From: Zunongwangia atlantica 22II14-10F7
GTDB lineage: Bacteria > Bacteroidota > Bacteroidia > Flavobacteriales > Flavobacteriaceae
Assembly: GCF_002094855.1 (NCBI RefSeq)
Contig: NZ_ARYN01000009.1
Location: 124,001-188,000 of the forward strand
Reading direction: 5' to 3'
Length of the DNA stretch: 64,000 bases
The position numbers and the translations under genes are program-made. Within the stretch, counting starts at the first letter, position 1. Each line of letters starts with the position of its first letter. Positions 35,104 to 43,654 of the stretch are shown here, one piece after another. Below the pieces are notes generated by a model. The model saw nothing but the letters and a program-made list of their open reading frames with translations. It was not told where the DNA came from and ran no database searches.

Positions 35104-35766
35104 TTACGAACAAACTTTCGCTAAAGCATCGGAAATTTTATCCTCACCTTTGCTCATTTCTATCACTTTTCCGTAGGTTTTAGAATCTTTTAGAACGCTT
35201 AGAACGGTTTCAGCAACAGCCTGACGTGGAATTTCAGATCCTACTTCATCTGGGGTTTCGGTCATTAAAACCTTTCCGGCTTCATCCTCATCGGTTAAAA
35301 GAACGGGACGTAAAATCGTATAATCTAACGAACTTCTTTTCAGTTCTAAATCGGCATAATGTTTTGCGGTGTAATACGGTTTCATTCCGTCTACTTTTCC
35401 CCAATACGAACGATCATCGCTATGCGAAGCGCCTACCATTACAAAACGCTTTACACCGTGTTTTTCAGCTTCATTAATCGACTTGATCGCGCCATCCAAA
35501 TCAATTTCCATTGTTTTATCGTGACCGGTTTTTCCGCCAGATCCTGCTGTAAACACCACAGCATCGTAGTTTTTGATCACTTCGCCAATAGCTTCAGGCG
35601 TATTTTCTAAACTTTCTACCACCGTACCAACGCCCATTTCTTCAAAAAGTGGCTTTTGTTCTTCTTTTCTAATGAACGCGGTAGGTTCAAAATCTTCAGA
35701 AGCACGCATCGCTTTGGAAATTCGTTGTCCAACTTTTCCGTGTGCTCCAATAATTAAAACTTTCAT
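35104..35766 (-). CDS. NAD(P)-binding atypical SDR (NmrA/YwnB-like)
   Basis: 220 aa. The N-terminus KVLIIGAHGKVGQRI is the Rossmann motif of atypical SDRs; AVVFTAGSGGKTG, FVMVGASHSDD and the YTILRPVLLTD segment fit NAD(P)H-binding epimerase-like or quinone-reductase-like proteins. The usual YxxxK is present as YTAKHYADLELK. It is probably a cytosolic redox or NADPH-sensing protein. It lies 67 nt downstream of the MFS transporter and is last in this group, ending at the terminator. Confidence 0.85.
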   Translation of the reverse strand: MKVLIIGAHGKVGQRISKAMRASEDFEPTAFIRKEEQKPLFEEMGVGTVVESLENTPEAIGEVIKNYDAVVFTAGSGGKTGHDKTMEIDLDGAIKSINEAEKHGVKRFVMVGASHSDDRSYWGKVDGMKPYYTAKHYADLELKRSSLDYTILRPVLLTDEDEAGKVLMTETPDEVGSEIPRQAVAETVLSVLKDSKTYGKVIEMSKGEDKISDALAKVCS

Positions 35767-35833
35767 ATCAATTTTTCTTTTTCGTTTATTTTCAAGTTAA
35801 TTTTTCTTTCAGAGAATCTGTTTTAAAATTCTA

Positions 35834-37051
35834 TTAAACTTTGCTGCCTTTTAGGTTACTTCTTGCAAAAATTACTGCTGCGGAAGCGGTTGCGAAAAAA
35901 GCCATTATATAAGCCATAGTAACCGGGGAACCATTGTCTTCTCCAAATAAAGCCAGTAAAACTGAAGATAACACGCCACTTCCATACTGAAATGCTCCTA
36001 AAAGCGCAGCGGCGGCTCCCAACATTTCCGGGGCTTTATCGAGCGCGGCGGCATTGGTACAGGCGGCGATAATTCCGTTCATTGAAAAGAAAAAGAATAC
36101 CGTACCGATCACCGCGTAAATTCCGCCAATCTCAAACTTCACCAATAGCGCTAATGCGATTCCCGCTAGCATTGCTACCGAAGTTGCTATTTTCAGCAAA
36201 TTATCCAGTGAATATTTTCGCACCCAAATCCTGTTAGCGATACTGAAGCCCATTAGACCTAAAATATTGATCGCAAACAACCAACCATAATATTCCGGTT
36301 CCACATCAAAATAGGTGATATACACCGCCGGCGAACCCGTGACGAAAGCGTAAACTCCCATATAGAAAAAGGTAACACAAAGCGTGTAGACCATAAAATC
36401 TGAATTCTTAAATAGTCGGCCATATTTTTTAAAGGTTTCCAACAACGAAGTTTTGGCTTGTTTTTCTGGCGGAAGGGTTTCCGGCAAACGCTGAATCGCA
36501 ATAAACATCACCGCGCCAAATGCTGCCAATACCCAAAAAACCACCGGCCAGGTACTGAATTTTATAATTTGACCGCCCAACAACGGACCGGCAATCGGAG
36601 CGATCGCCATCACCACCATTAAGGTTGAAAGCATCTCGGCTGCCTGTGTACGATCGTAACGATCGCGAATCATCGCTCGCGATAACATTGGTCCCACGCA
36701 CGCACCAAAAGCCTGCACCACCCGAGCCGTAACGATCTGAAAAATAGTTTCTGAAAACGCACAACCTATAGAACCGATAATAAATAAAATGAGTCCGATT
36801 CTTAAAGGCTTTTTTCTCCCGATTCGGTCGCTTATAGGTCCCCAAATGATCTGCGCCAAAGCAAAACCAATCAAAAATCCAGAAATGGTTAATTCTACAT
36901 CGCCTTGCAGATCTTTGTGCATTTGCGGCATCGCCGGTAAATAGATATCGGTAGAAAGTGAGGTGAACGCCATCAAGGCGCCTAAAACACTTATAAAATA
37001 AAGTTTTCCTACTTCGTTGGTATCGTTTGCTGTGGTTGGGGTGTTTTTCAT
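35834..37051 (-). CDS. MFS multidrug efflux transporter, Bcr/CflA family
   Basis: 405 aa with 12 predicted membrane helices. The Bcr/CflA start pattern FTSLSTDIYLPAMPQMHKDL and motif A (GPISDRIGRKKPLRIG) are clear, as is the antiporter-type PIAGPLLGGQI in helix 5. Members use the proton gradient to expel drugs such as bicyclomycin, chloramphenicol or sulfonamides, and sometimes amino acids. Its place beside SDR, cupin and reductase genes suggests export of a toxic small molecule handled by the cluster. Confidence 0.9.
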   Translation of the reverse strand: MKNTPTTANDTNEVGKLYFISVLGALMAFTSLSTDIYLPAMPQMHKDLQGDVELTISGFLIGFALAQIIWGPISDRIGRKKPLRIGLILFIIGSIGCAFSETIFQIVTARVVQAFGACVGPMLSRAMIRDRYDRTQAAEMLSTLMVVMAIAPIAGPLLGGQIIKFSTWPVVFWVLAAFGAVMFIAIQRLPETLPPEKQAKTSLLETFKKYGRLFKNSDFMVYTLCVTFFYMGVYAFVTGSPAVYITYFDVEPEYYGWLFAINILGLMGFSIANRIWVRKYSLDNLLKIATSVAMLAGIALALLVKFEIGGIYAVIGTVFFFFSMNGIIAACTNAAALDKAPEMLGAAAALLGAFQYGSGVLSSVLLALFGEDNGSPVTMAYIMAFFATASAAVIFARSNLKGSKV

Positions 37052-37096
37052 TTAGGGGTTTAAAATGCTGTTTTAAATTATTTAATAATTAGTATT

Positions 37097-37250
37097 TACT
37101 TTTTTTCATTGCCAAAAAAAGTAACAAAAAAGTCTAGGCTTATTTTTAATTCCTTGAATTGTGGAGAAAAAATTTCTGCCTGCGCTAGGAAAACCGCTAC
37201 GCTAATTCCTAGCTCCACATCCTACGCTGAAATTTTTCCTAACAATTACT
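37097..37250. other. Structured non-coding intergenic element
   Basis: Opens with a TACTTTTTTT/AAAAAAAGTA hairpin (37097-37123) and continues with nested arms GCTAGGAA/TTCCTAGC and GTGGAG/CTCCAC (about 37165-37225). The gap from 37052 to 37391 has no credible gene. The dense pairing suggests a dispersed structured repeat or decayed miniature element rather than coding DNA. Confidence 0.4.
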
Positions 37251-37391
37251 ACTGAATTAAAAAGTAGACCAATTTCAAATGACAAATAAAAAGTACAAGA
37301 AGACAGCACAGGCGCAAAACCTAAAACTCGATCAAGAAAAACAAAAGAAGGTAATAAACCTGTTATTCCCTCCTTTTGAAGTTCAACCAAC

Positions 37392-37898
37392 CTATTTTTC
37401 TTCTTCAAATGCTACTTCGTCTTGCCAAATCGCGTCGCCTTCTGCAATGTTTGGTAGGATAACCAGGTGACTCATTACATTATTTTTTACCGCGCCGTGC
37501 CAATGTGAAACTCCGGGTGGGCATTTGATTACGTCGCCTCTTTTAATTTTTTCAAGCTCTTGTCCTTTGATTTGATGATAACCTTCGCCTTTGGTCACGA
37601 CCAAAATTTCGCCTGCAGGATGAATATGCCAATGGGTTCTTGCGCCGGGTTCAAAAGCTTCGGTTACCAGCATCATATCGTATATCGAATCTTGCATCAC
37701 GTGTGGTTTTACCCAAACATTGCCGGTATTATTTTCTGCGGAAGCTAAAGCGCCTTGCTGAATTTCTTCAACATTTACCGTCGGTTGTTTCTTATTTTCT
37801 TCGGTTTGCGTTGTTGAAGTTTCCTGCTTACAACTTATAAAAAACAGTATTAGCAATAAGCCGACATTGGTGATTTTGAAGGCATTTTTTAGAAACAT
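37392..37898 (-). CDS. Cupin-domain lipoprotein
   Basis: 168 aa. The lipobox LILFFISC gives a lipoprotein anchor, then a Thr/Glu/Gln linker and a single cupin barrel (about 75-160) with metal-ligand pattern HWHIHPAGE and the second motif GVSHWHGA. Single-domain cupins of this type are often grouped with quercetinase/pirin-like proteins, but no reaction can be assigned. It is paralogous to the genes at 43170 and 46775. It is exported to the envelope, whereas the 43170 copy lacks a signal. An acetyltransferase gene lies 20 nt upstream. Confidence 0.85.
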   Translation of the reverse strand: MFLKNAFKITNVGLLLILFFISCKQETSTTQTEENKKQPTVNVEEIQQGALASAENNTGNVWVKPHVMQDSIYDMMLVTEAFEPGARTHWHIHPAGEILVVTKGEGYHQIKGQELEKIKRGDVIKCPPGVSHWHGAVKNNVMSHLVILPNIAEGDAIWQDEVAFEEEK

Positions 37899-37918
37899 AA
37901 AAGCTGATTTTGGTTGAA

Positions 37919-38515
37919 TTAATCTTCTAATTTTTTCAATTCCTTCGCCGGAATTCCACCGACCAATGTTCGTGGCGGCACATCTTTGGTCACCACCGCT
38001 CCTGCAGCTACCACCGAATGTTCACCGATAGTTACGCCCGGTAAAATATTCACGTTAGAACCAATCCACGCATTTTTCTTGATCGTCACTTTCCCCGGAA
38101 CCAAAGTTTTGCGCTCCTTCGGTGAAATGGGATGATTTTCTGAAGTGATACTCACTCGCGGGCCGATCATTACTTCATCTTCAATTTCGATTCCGCCTAA
38201 ATCGAGCATCGAGCAATCGTGATTGATGAACACGCCTTTTCCTAAAGAAATATTCTTACCGTAATTGGTATAAAATGGCGGATAAACCGTGGTGGTTTCA
38301 TCTAAATCTTTTCCGATCAATTCGCTAAATAGTGCTCTGCCTTTTTCAAGATCGTATGCTTTGTTGAAGTCTTTTAAAACTTTAAAGGCTTCGCTCGCAA
38401 CTTCAGCCAATCTTGGCATATCGGGATCGCTCATCGAAACGCTTTCTTGATCTCTCAATCTTTTGATGATTGCATCGCGATCTTCAGCAGGTTTATGTTC
38501 TGTGTTGTTTTTCAT
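37919..38515 (-). CDS. Sugar O-acetyltransferase, left-handed beta-helix (Maa/LacA type)
   Basis: 198 aa. Hexapeptide repeats form the beta helix from about residue 75: LGKGVFINHDCSMLDLGG contains the catalytic His, then MIGPRVSITSENHP, KKNAWIGSNVNILPGVTIG and the VVAAGAVVTKDVPPRTLVGG tail. The N-terminal Mac domain is present. Relatives acetylate maltose, galactosides or other hydroxyls with acetyl-CoA in the cytosol. It is a paralogue of the gene at 42504; both neighbour a cupin gene. It ends 20 nt before the cupin lipoprotein gene. Confidence 0.9.
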   Translation of the reverse strand: MKNNTEHKPAEDRDAIIKRLRDQESVSMSDPDMPRLAEVASEAFKVLKDFNKAYDLEKGRALFSELIGKDLDETTTVYPPFYTNYGKNISLGKGVFINHDCSMLDLGGIEIEDEVMIGPRVSITSENHPISPKERKTLVPGKVTIKKNAWIGSNVNILPGVTIGEHSVVAAGAVVTKDVPPRTLVGGIPAKELKKLED

Positions 38516-38559
38516 TTTTCAGAAATTATCTATTTCAGCAACTGAATAATTTTCAGCAT

Positions 38560-38607
38560 AAAAAAACCTCTCCGTAATTCTATAAAATGAGCTCCGGAGA
38601 GGTTTAG
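38560..38607 (-). terminator. Terminator after the aldo/keto reductase gene
   Basis: Leftward: AACCTCTCCG, a 22-nt loop, CGGAGAGGTT and a T-run. It separates the aldo/keto reductase unit from the acetyltransferase-cupin unit. Confidence 0.8.
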
Positions 38608-38632
38608 TTTTAAAGTTTATTAAACTTCAATC

Positions 38633-39484
38633 TTATTGAAATACAGGCATTTGATTTGCATCGCCGTAATCTTTGATCTCTTCAACATTTTTCAAGGTTG
38701 TCATATCTTCTTCAGAAATCTCAAAATCTACATCTGCGTTGTTGAGCATATGCTTTGATTTTGTGGTTTTTGGCAATGGTAACACGCCTAATTGCAGGCT
38801 GTAACGAATTGCTAATTGCGCAACGCTTACATTGTATTTGTCTGCCATCTCTTTCACGGTCTCGTGATCCATCAACACACCGTGACCAAGTGGAGAATAT
38901 CCTTCGGTTAAGATGTCGTTTTTCTGAGCAAACTCGATTAATTCGCTTGGCGTTTTACCAATATGAACCAAAATCTGGTTTACCGCAGGTTTTACGTGAC
39001 CTTTGTTTAGGATGTTTTCGATATCAGACTGTTCAAAATTTGACAATCCGATCGCTTTGATCTTTCCTGCTTCGTAAAACTCTTCTAAAGCTTTCCAGGC
39101 TTCTAAGTTTCCTTCGTCATAATTCCCGCCACGGAAATCATTCCAAGGTTGCGGACTGTGAATGATCATTAGATCGATATAATCTACATCTAATTTTTTA
39201 AACGACTCATTGATCGCTTTTTTAGCGTCGTCGTAAGTCTTTTCTTCAGCAGCCAATTTGGTGGTAATGAATAACTCTTTACGGTCGATTCCGCTTGCTT
39301 TTATTCCTTTACCAACACCTTCTTCATTTTGATAGGCTTGTGCAGTATCGATATGGCGATACCCTAATTTTATGGCTTCTTGTACAGCTTCACTCACATC
39401 GTCGTTATCGACCATCCAAGTTCCTAAAGCTAATTTTGGTATTGCTACTCCGTTATTTAAAGTGAATTTTTCTTCTAAAATCAT
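38633..39484 (-). CDS. Aldo/keto reductase
   Basis: 283 aa, the normal AKR size. The catalytic tetrad is visible: Asp and Tyr in HIDTAQAYQNEEGVG, Lys in FITTKLA and His in LMIIHSPQPW; the cofactor-binding end is PLPKTTKSKHMLNN. It reduces aldehydes or ketones with NADPH in the cytosol (2,5-diketogluconate-reductase/AKR5-like branch). It lies downstream of the tautomerase gene and ends at the terminator. It adds to the alcohol dehydrogenases and SDRs as part of a carbonyl-detoxifying set. Confidence 0.92.
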   Translation of the reverse strand: MILEEKFTLNNGVAIPKLALGTWMVDNDDVSEAVQEAIKLGYRHIDTAQAYQNEEGVGKGIKASGIDRKELFITTKLAAEEKTYDDAKKAINESFKKLDVDYIDLMIIHSPQPWNDFRGGNYDEGNLEAWKALEEFYEAGKIKAIGLSNFEQSDIENILNKGHVKPAVNQILVHIGKTPSELIEFAQKNDILTEGYSPLGHGVLMDHETVKEMADKYNVSVAQLAIRYSLQLGVLPLPKTTKSKHMLNNADVDFEISEEDMTTLKNVEEIKDYGDANQMPVFQ

Positions 39485-39527
39485 AATCTTCTTTTTTGGT
39501 TAAACTTATTTTTATTTTTAGTACTGT

Positions 39528-39761
39528 CTACTCATCAAAAGAATAGCCCGGCTTTTTGTACAGCGCTTCGATATTGGGTTTGATCTCTTTATCGTAAACC
39601 GCATCTTTCCAATCTTCTTTCGGAATATCTTCGATCGCTACCGAAACCGCTTCGTCGGGATTCTCGGTATTTTCAGTAATTACTTTGGTAAACAAATCGG
39701 CTAGTTTTTGCTTGTTTTCTTCCGATTGTCCCGCTGCTATTTTTAAATGTATATGTGGCAT
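39528..39761 (-). CDS. 4-oxalocrotonate tautomerase-family protein (PptA-like)
   Basis: 77 aa. The catalytic N-terminal proline follows Met (MPHIHLKIAAGQSEENKQ), and the DIPKEDWKDAVYDKEI segment matches PptA-type tautomerases. Members tautomerise enols such as phenylpyruvate-like compounds and act as dimers or hexamers in the cytosol. It lies between a cyclophilin-like protein (33-nt gap) and the aldo/keto reductase. Confidence 0.88.
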   Translation of the reverse strand: MPHIHLKIAAGQSEENKQKLADLFTKVITENTENPDEAVSVAIEDIPKEDWKDAVYDKEIKPNIEALYKKPGYSFDE

Positions 39762-39794
39762 TTTCTTTTTCTTTTCTATTTTTTTCTGCGGAAA

Positions 39795-40256
39795 TTATTC
39801 TTCTACCAATTCGAATTTGGCTTCTTTATTTCCTGAGAATTTTAAATGTTTCACATCGGCTTCGTCGATTTTTCCAACGCTCACCAATCCGCTACTGTAT
39901 TTAAAATCTTTGTAGAAAATCGCGATATCTCCCCAAGGCGAATAATACGTAATATCTCCTGCTGAAGGATCGTAACCCGCCGGCGCACCTTGCGTAGAAA
40001 GCTTTGGCTTTGGGTAAAAAATCTTTTCGTTACTCGCGTAATCTTCCAATTCTACCGTTAACGGCAGTTGCGCAATAAGATCTTTTGCTGTGGCATTATC
40101 ATATAAAGTCGCCATTAACTCAGTTTCTCCTATCGTTATTTTTAATCTCATTTTCTTACTATTTTCTTGTTGATCCTGAGCCGAAACCGAACTTGTAAAA
40201 AACCCGATCAAAACGACCAAAATCGATACTATTCGATATGTTTTTAAACCTTGCAT
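39795..40256 (-). CDS. Exported cyclophilin-like-fold protein
   Basis: 153 aa with a signal peptide (about 1-26, ending SVSAQ). The mature part has the small cyclophilin-like beta barrel: MRLKITIGETELMATLYDN, TAKDLIAQLPLTVELEDYA, GDITYYSPWGDIAIFY and SGLVSVGKID. This family has no proven prolyl-isomerase activity; its role is unknown. It is paralogous to the next gene upstream, which lacks a signal, so the pair covers both compartments. The gap to that gene is about 27 nt. Confidence 0.8.
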   Translation of the reverse strand: MQGLKTYRIVSILVVLIGFFTSSVSAQDQQENSKKMRLKITIGETELMATLYDNATAKDLIAQLPLTVELEDYASNEKIFYPKPKLSTQGAPAGYDPSAGDITYYSPWGDIAIFYKDFKYSSGLVSVGKIDEADVKHLKFSGNKEAKFELVEE

Positions 40257-40283
40257 TATTTACCGAAAAAGAAGGGTAAAATG

Positions 40284-40667
40284 TTATACACTCTCTGAAA
40301 CAGTCAACCTAATGTTACTGCCTAAATTCCTTATTTCTGAAAGCTGATTTTTATCTTCTACTTCACCAATTTTGATTAGTCCCGTGTGGGATGCCGATTG
40401 TTCTTCACCAGCATATAAAATCGTAAAGTAATTATCGGCTAAACAAATGTCGCCGTTGGTCCAGCCGTTGTGTTTATCAGCTTCGTCAAAAGCTAATGGA
40501 GCAGGAATAATTCCGCAGTAATCAAATTCGTACTGGTCTAGATTTACCGTGTATGGCAATTTTGAAAGTACATCTTTTGCTGTTGTAGAATTGTTGAATT
40601 TTGCTTTGAATTTTTTCTCTCCTAGTTTAAGAATTACTTCGGTTGCTTTTTGCTGATCCTGACTCAT
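40284..40667 (-). CDS. Cytosolic cyclophilin-like-fold protein
   Basis: 127 aa from MSQDQQKATEVILKLGEKKF. Same fold as its downstream neighbour (TAKDVLSKLPYTVNLDQYE, GDICLADNYFTILYAGEE, GLIKIGEV). An in-frame ATG at 40700 exists, but a TAATTTTG promoter box lies at 40696-40689, between it and 40667, so 40667 is the better start. It heads the leftward unit of cyclophilin-like, tautomerase and aldo/keto reductase genes. Confidence 0.78.
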   Translation of the reverse strand: MSQDQQKATEVILKLGEKKFKAKFNNSTTAKDVLSKLPYTVNLDQYEFDYCGIIPAPLAFDEADKHNGWTNGDICLADNYFTILYAGEEQSASHTGLIKIGEVEDKNQLSEIRNLGSNIRLTVSESV

Positions 40668-40688
40668 TTTTGTTTTGATTTCTGTAAA

Positions 40689-40696
40689 CAAAATTA
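40689..40696 (-). promoter_or_regulatory. -7 box of the cyclophilin-like/tautomerase/reductase unit
   Basis: TAATTTTG read leftward matches TAnnTTTG and is 21 nt before the ATG at 40667. No TTG at the ideal distance, so the promoter may need an activator such as the AraC-type protein. The remaining gap to 40911 shows nothing else. Confidence 0.45.
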
Positions 40697-40911
40697 GCAA
40701 GAATCACCCTCTTAAACTTAAGCTTTTCAAACTGAAAACTATGGAAATCAAACATCCTTTTAATTTAACTATTTTTAACTAATTACTGATTTACAGTCAC
40801 TTAAAATCGCGTTAAGCTTAACTAAACTTTAAGAAAACCAGGTATTTTTATAAATTTCAACACTCCTAAGGCATTTGATTTTTATAATTTTTATTAAAAT
40901 TTAAAAGCTAT

Positions 40912-40945
40912 AAAAACAAAACCCCATTGAATACGATCAATGAGG
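40912..40945 (-). terminator. Terminator after the DUF2255 gene
   Basis: CCTCATTGA and TCAATGGGG arms (one G-U pair), a 6-nt loop and a TTTTGTTTTT tail leftward. Confidence 0.75.
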
Positions 40946-41001
40946 CTTCGAAAACTAATAATCAAAATTTTTGAAGTTTTATTAGAACTCCGCTTTTATA
41001 A

Positions 41002-41367
41002 TTATTTCACCTGAACCGTTGCCGCTTTTGCGCGATCGCTGATCATTGACCCTAAATACGGACTGCTGCTGTATTTTGCACGATAGGCTTCATCGATCTT
41101 CTCGTTGATCTCTTCGCCTTTGATCGGTTCAAATTCCACATCTTTTTCGATGCCTGCAGCTTTTATTTTCCCGGCTTTTTGGCTTAAAGCTGATTGATAC
41201 CAGCGTGAGCTTGTACCGTTATACGCTCGTACATATAAATTGCCTTCAACCTCAACAGACCAGATCCAGGTTAGGGTTCCGTAGGTTTTTCCATCGGCAC
41301 GAAAAGGTGCGATATGAAAATCATTCTCTGCTGCGATTATTTTAATTTCTTCTGCTGTTAAACTCAT
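41002..41367 (-). CDS. DUF2255 family protein
   Basis: 121 aa. It has the DUF2255 layout: DDFHIAPF-type opening (NDFHIAPFRADG), TYGTLTWIWSVEVEGNLYV, RAYNGTSSRWYQSAL and a C-terminal DEAYRAKYSSSPY. The family is cytosolic, of flavin/nitroreductase-like split-barrel appearance, and of unknown reaction; it often lies near SDR and reductase genes. It follows the hydrolase gene by 35 nt and ends the unit at the terminator. Confidence 0.85.
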   Translation of the reverse strand: MSLTAEEIKIIAAENDFHIAPFRADGKTYGTLTWIWSVEVEGNLYVRAYNGTSSRWYQSALSQKAGKIKAAGIEKDVEFEPIKGEEINEKIDEAYRAKYSSSPYLGSMISDRAKAATVQVK

Positions 41368-41402
41368 CGTTCTAAATTTTCAGTTAAAAAATGAATTCAG
41401 AT

Positions 41403-42497
41403 TTAGAGATTTTCGCTAAAAAATGACTCTAATTTATCGAATGGGATGTAGTCTTTATCGCCACCATCGTAAAGATCTGTGTGCACTGCATCATCGATAA
41501 TCATCAATTCTTTTGGCTCTTTTGCAGCTTTGTAAGCATCTTCACTAAAGTAACGTGAATGCGCCTCAGATCCTGCAATAATTAAAATTGGTCGTGGCGA
41601 AATTTCATCGATATACGTTAAAAGCGGCATATTCATAAATGAAATTGAATTGGTCGCCGTCCAAGAACCGTTAGAGTTGATAGAACGTGGATGAAAACCT
41701 CTGTCGGTTTTATAGAAATCGAAATAATCCTGAACAAACTGAGGTTCGTCTCCGTTAATTTCGCTTGGTAAACCTTGCGGAGCCATTGCTACTTCTCCGT
41801 TTTCAGCATCTTTCCAACGCTGTAAACTCATTTGTTCTAGTTGTTCTGCACGTTGCTCTGGCGTTGTAGAATCAAAATATCCTTTCGCATTTACGCGAGA
41901 CATATCGTACATACTTGTGGTAGCAACTGCTTTTACACGTTTATCTGCAGCAACAGCGTTTAATGCAAAACCTCCAAAACCACAAATCCCGATAATCCCG
42001 ATTTTCTCACGGTCAATATTATCTTGAATTCCTAAGAAATCGATCGCAGCGCTAAAATCTTCTGTATTGATATCTGGTGAAGCTGTATTACGAGGTTCGC
42101 CTTCGCTTTCACCGGTATATGAAGGATCAAAGGTTACTACCGCATAACCTCTTTTTGCAAATTCGTTAGCGTATAAACCTGAAGCTTGTTCTTTTACCGC
42201 TCCAAAAGGTCCGCTGATGGCCAAGGCGGGTAATTTTTTATCACCTGCATTTTTTGGTAAATAAAGGTCGCCGGCTAAAGTGATTCCGTAGCGATTTTTG
42301 AAGTTGACTGAAGTACGAGTAACTTCGTCATTTAATTCGAAAATATAACCATTTTCTGTACTCATTGTATCTGTTTTTGTTGTTGTAGTATTTGATTTTT
42401 CTTCTGCTGAAGTTGTTTTCTTTTCTTCTTGATTTTGATTGCAAGAGAGTCCTAAAACCGAAAGGACGATCACTGCTAAAACATTAATTTTCTTCAC
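41403..42497 (-). CDS. Alpha/beta-hydrolase lipoprotein (dienelactone-hydrolase/YcjY-like)
   Basis: 364 aa with lipobox LSVLGLSC and a Thr/Glu/Lys linker (about 20-48). The hydrolase core shows LPALAISGPFGAVKEQ, VVTFDPSYTGESEGEPR and the nucleophile elbow IGICGFGGFALNA, where Cys replaces the usual Ser. DDAVHTDLYD holds the catalytic His. Cys nucleophiles occur in dienelactone hydrolases. An envelope esterase or lactonase is inferred. The gene begins 6 nt after the acetyltransferase gene ends. Confidence 0.85.
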   Translation of the reverse strand: MKKINVLAVIVLSVLGLSCNQNQEEKKTTSAEEKSNTTTTKTDTMSTENGYIFELNDEVTRTSVNFKNRYGITLAGDLYLPKNAGDKKLPALAISGPFGAVKEQASGLYANEFAKRGYAVVTFDPSYTGESEGEPRNTASPDINTEDFSAAIDFLGIQDNIDREKIGIIGICGFGGFALNAVAADKRVKAVATTSMYDMSRVNAKGYFDSTTPEQRAEQLEQMSLQRWKDAENGEVAMAPQGLPSEINGDEPQFVQDYFDFYKTDRGFHPRSINSNGSWTATNSISFMNMPLLTYIDEISPRPILIIAGSEAHSRYFSEDAYKAAKEPKELMIIDDAVHTDLYDGGDKDYIPFDKLESFFSENL

Positions 42498-42503
42498 TAT
42501 CTA

Positions 42504-43079
42504 TTATTCTTGTTTTAATTCTTTAATCTTTTTGGCAGGAATTCCCGCATAAACGCTGTTAGGTTCAACATCTTTATTGACCAAAGCTCCGGCTGCAACT
42601 ACTGAATTTTCACCAATGGTCACTCCGGGTAACACCGTTACATTTGCGCCTAGCCAGGCTCCTTTTTTAATGGTCACTTTCTGCGGAACCATCGTGTTTC
42701 GTTTTCCGATTTCTGTAGGGTGATTTTCCGAAGAAATATTCACACGCGGACCAATCATTACATTGTCTTCAATTTCAATTCCGCCCAGATCCAGAAAACT
42801 ACACGCGTGATTGATAAATACGTTTTTTCCCAATTTGATGTGCCTGCCGACATTGGTGTAAAACGGAGTGAACAAAGTGATGGTTTTGTCGACTTCAGTG
42901 CCTATGATCTCTCCCAGATATTTTCGTACTTCATCTAGACCTTCAGCATTATTCAGTTTTAGATTTAAGCTCATTGTTTCTTCAACTGCTACACGAACAT
43001 CTCCATAATCAGGATCATCCATCGGGATCACTTCATTAGCCAGTAATCGCTCGAAAATATTTTTCTTAGTTGCACTCAT
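42504..43079 (-). CDS. Sugar O-acetyltransferase, second copy
   Basis: 191 aa, clear paralogue of the gene at 37919: LGKNVFINHACSFLDLGG with the catalytic His, MIGPRVNISSENHP, KKGAWLGANVTVLPGVTIG and the VVAAGALVNKDVEPNSVYAG end. It lies directly before the alpha/beta hydrolase lipoprotein gene. The deduplicated arrangement (acetyltransferase next to a cupin) is found twice in this cluster, so the module has been copied. The natural acceptor is unknown. Confidence 0.9.
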   Translation of the reverse strand: MSATKKNIFERLLANEVIPMDDPDYGDVRVAVEETMSLNLKLNNAEGLDEVRKYLGEIIGTEVDKTITLFTPFYTNVGRHIKLGKNVFINHACSFLDLGGIEIEDNVMIGPRVNISSENHPTEIGKRNTMVPQKVTIKKGAWLGANVTVLPGVTIGENSVVAAGALVNKDVEPNSVYAGIPAKKIKELKQE

Positions 43080-43116
43080 AAATTATCGAATCTTAGTTTT
43101 TTTATTGAGAAAGATG

Positions 43117-43151
43117 AAATGCCGGAATTCATAGAATTACCGGCATTTTTT
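43117..43151. terminator. Hairpin terminator after the cytosolic cupin gene
   Basis: AAATGCCGG and CCGGCATTT (9 bp) with an inner AATTC/GAATT extension. The T-run is better on the plus strand; leftward only three T residues follow. Confidence 0.6.
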
Positions 43152-43169
43152 AAACATACAATTTGAGGT

Positions 43170-43568
43170 TTATTTTTGGTATTCCTCGTCAGAAACTTTT
43201 TCTAACCAGTCTACCACTTTACCGTCTTTTTCTTCCTGAATCGCAATATGACTCATTGCTTTGTTTGCTGATGCGCCGTGCCAGTGTTTTTCTTCTGGTG
43301 GAAACCAAACTACATCACCAGGACCAACTTCTTCGATCGGGCCACCTTCACGTTGTACCCAACCAGCACCAGAAGTGATGATCAAGGTTTGACCGGCAGG
43401 ATGCGTATGCCACGCAGTTCTTGCTCCGGCTTCAAAAGTTACCAATGCTCCGGCTCCTTTTGTAATGTTTTCTTTTTGCCCGTATAAAGGATCTAATCTT
43501 ACGCTTCCGGTAAAATAATCTTCTGGTCCTTTTACAGAATCGATGTTTTTATTCTTCGTGATATCCAT
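43170..43568 (-). CDS. Cytosolic cupin-domain protein
   Basis: 132 aa without a signal. Single cupin barrel with AWHTHPAGQ (first metal motif) and EKHWHGAS (second). It matches the 37392 and 46775 lipoproteins through the barrel, including [10 protein letters not shown]. The family often lies with AraC regulators, aldo/keto reductases and carboxymuconolactone-decarboxylase-like proteins in stress-response clusters. The reaction is unknown. It lies about 86 nt after the exported alcohol dehydrogenase gene and ends at a hairpin. Confidence 0.88.
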   Translation of the reverse strand: MDITKNKNIDSVKGPEDYFTGSVRLDPLYGQKENITKGAGALVTFEAGARTAWHTHPAGQTLIITSGAGWVQREGGPIEEVGPGDVVWFPPEEKHWHGASANKAMSHIAIQEEKDGKVVDWLEKVSDEEYQK

Positions 43569-43654
43569 AACATTTTATTTTTTGATTCATTCAAATTACA
43601 AAATTTGAGATGAATTCTGATTTATAAAATAACTCGTGCGTTCATCGAGTTTAA

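Noticed and set aside
36429-36845. 138-aa ORF in another frame of the MFS gene
   Set aside because: Same-strand shadow of a clear 12-helix transporter; its composition is not protein-like.
37202-37408. 68-aa leftward ORF overlapping the end of the cupin gene region
   Set aside because: Falls in the structured non-coding element and has no plausible start or domain.
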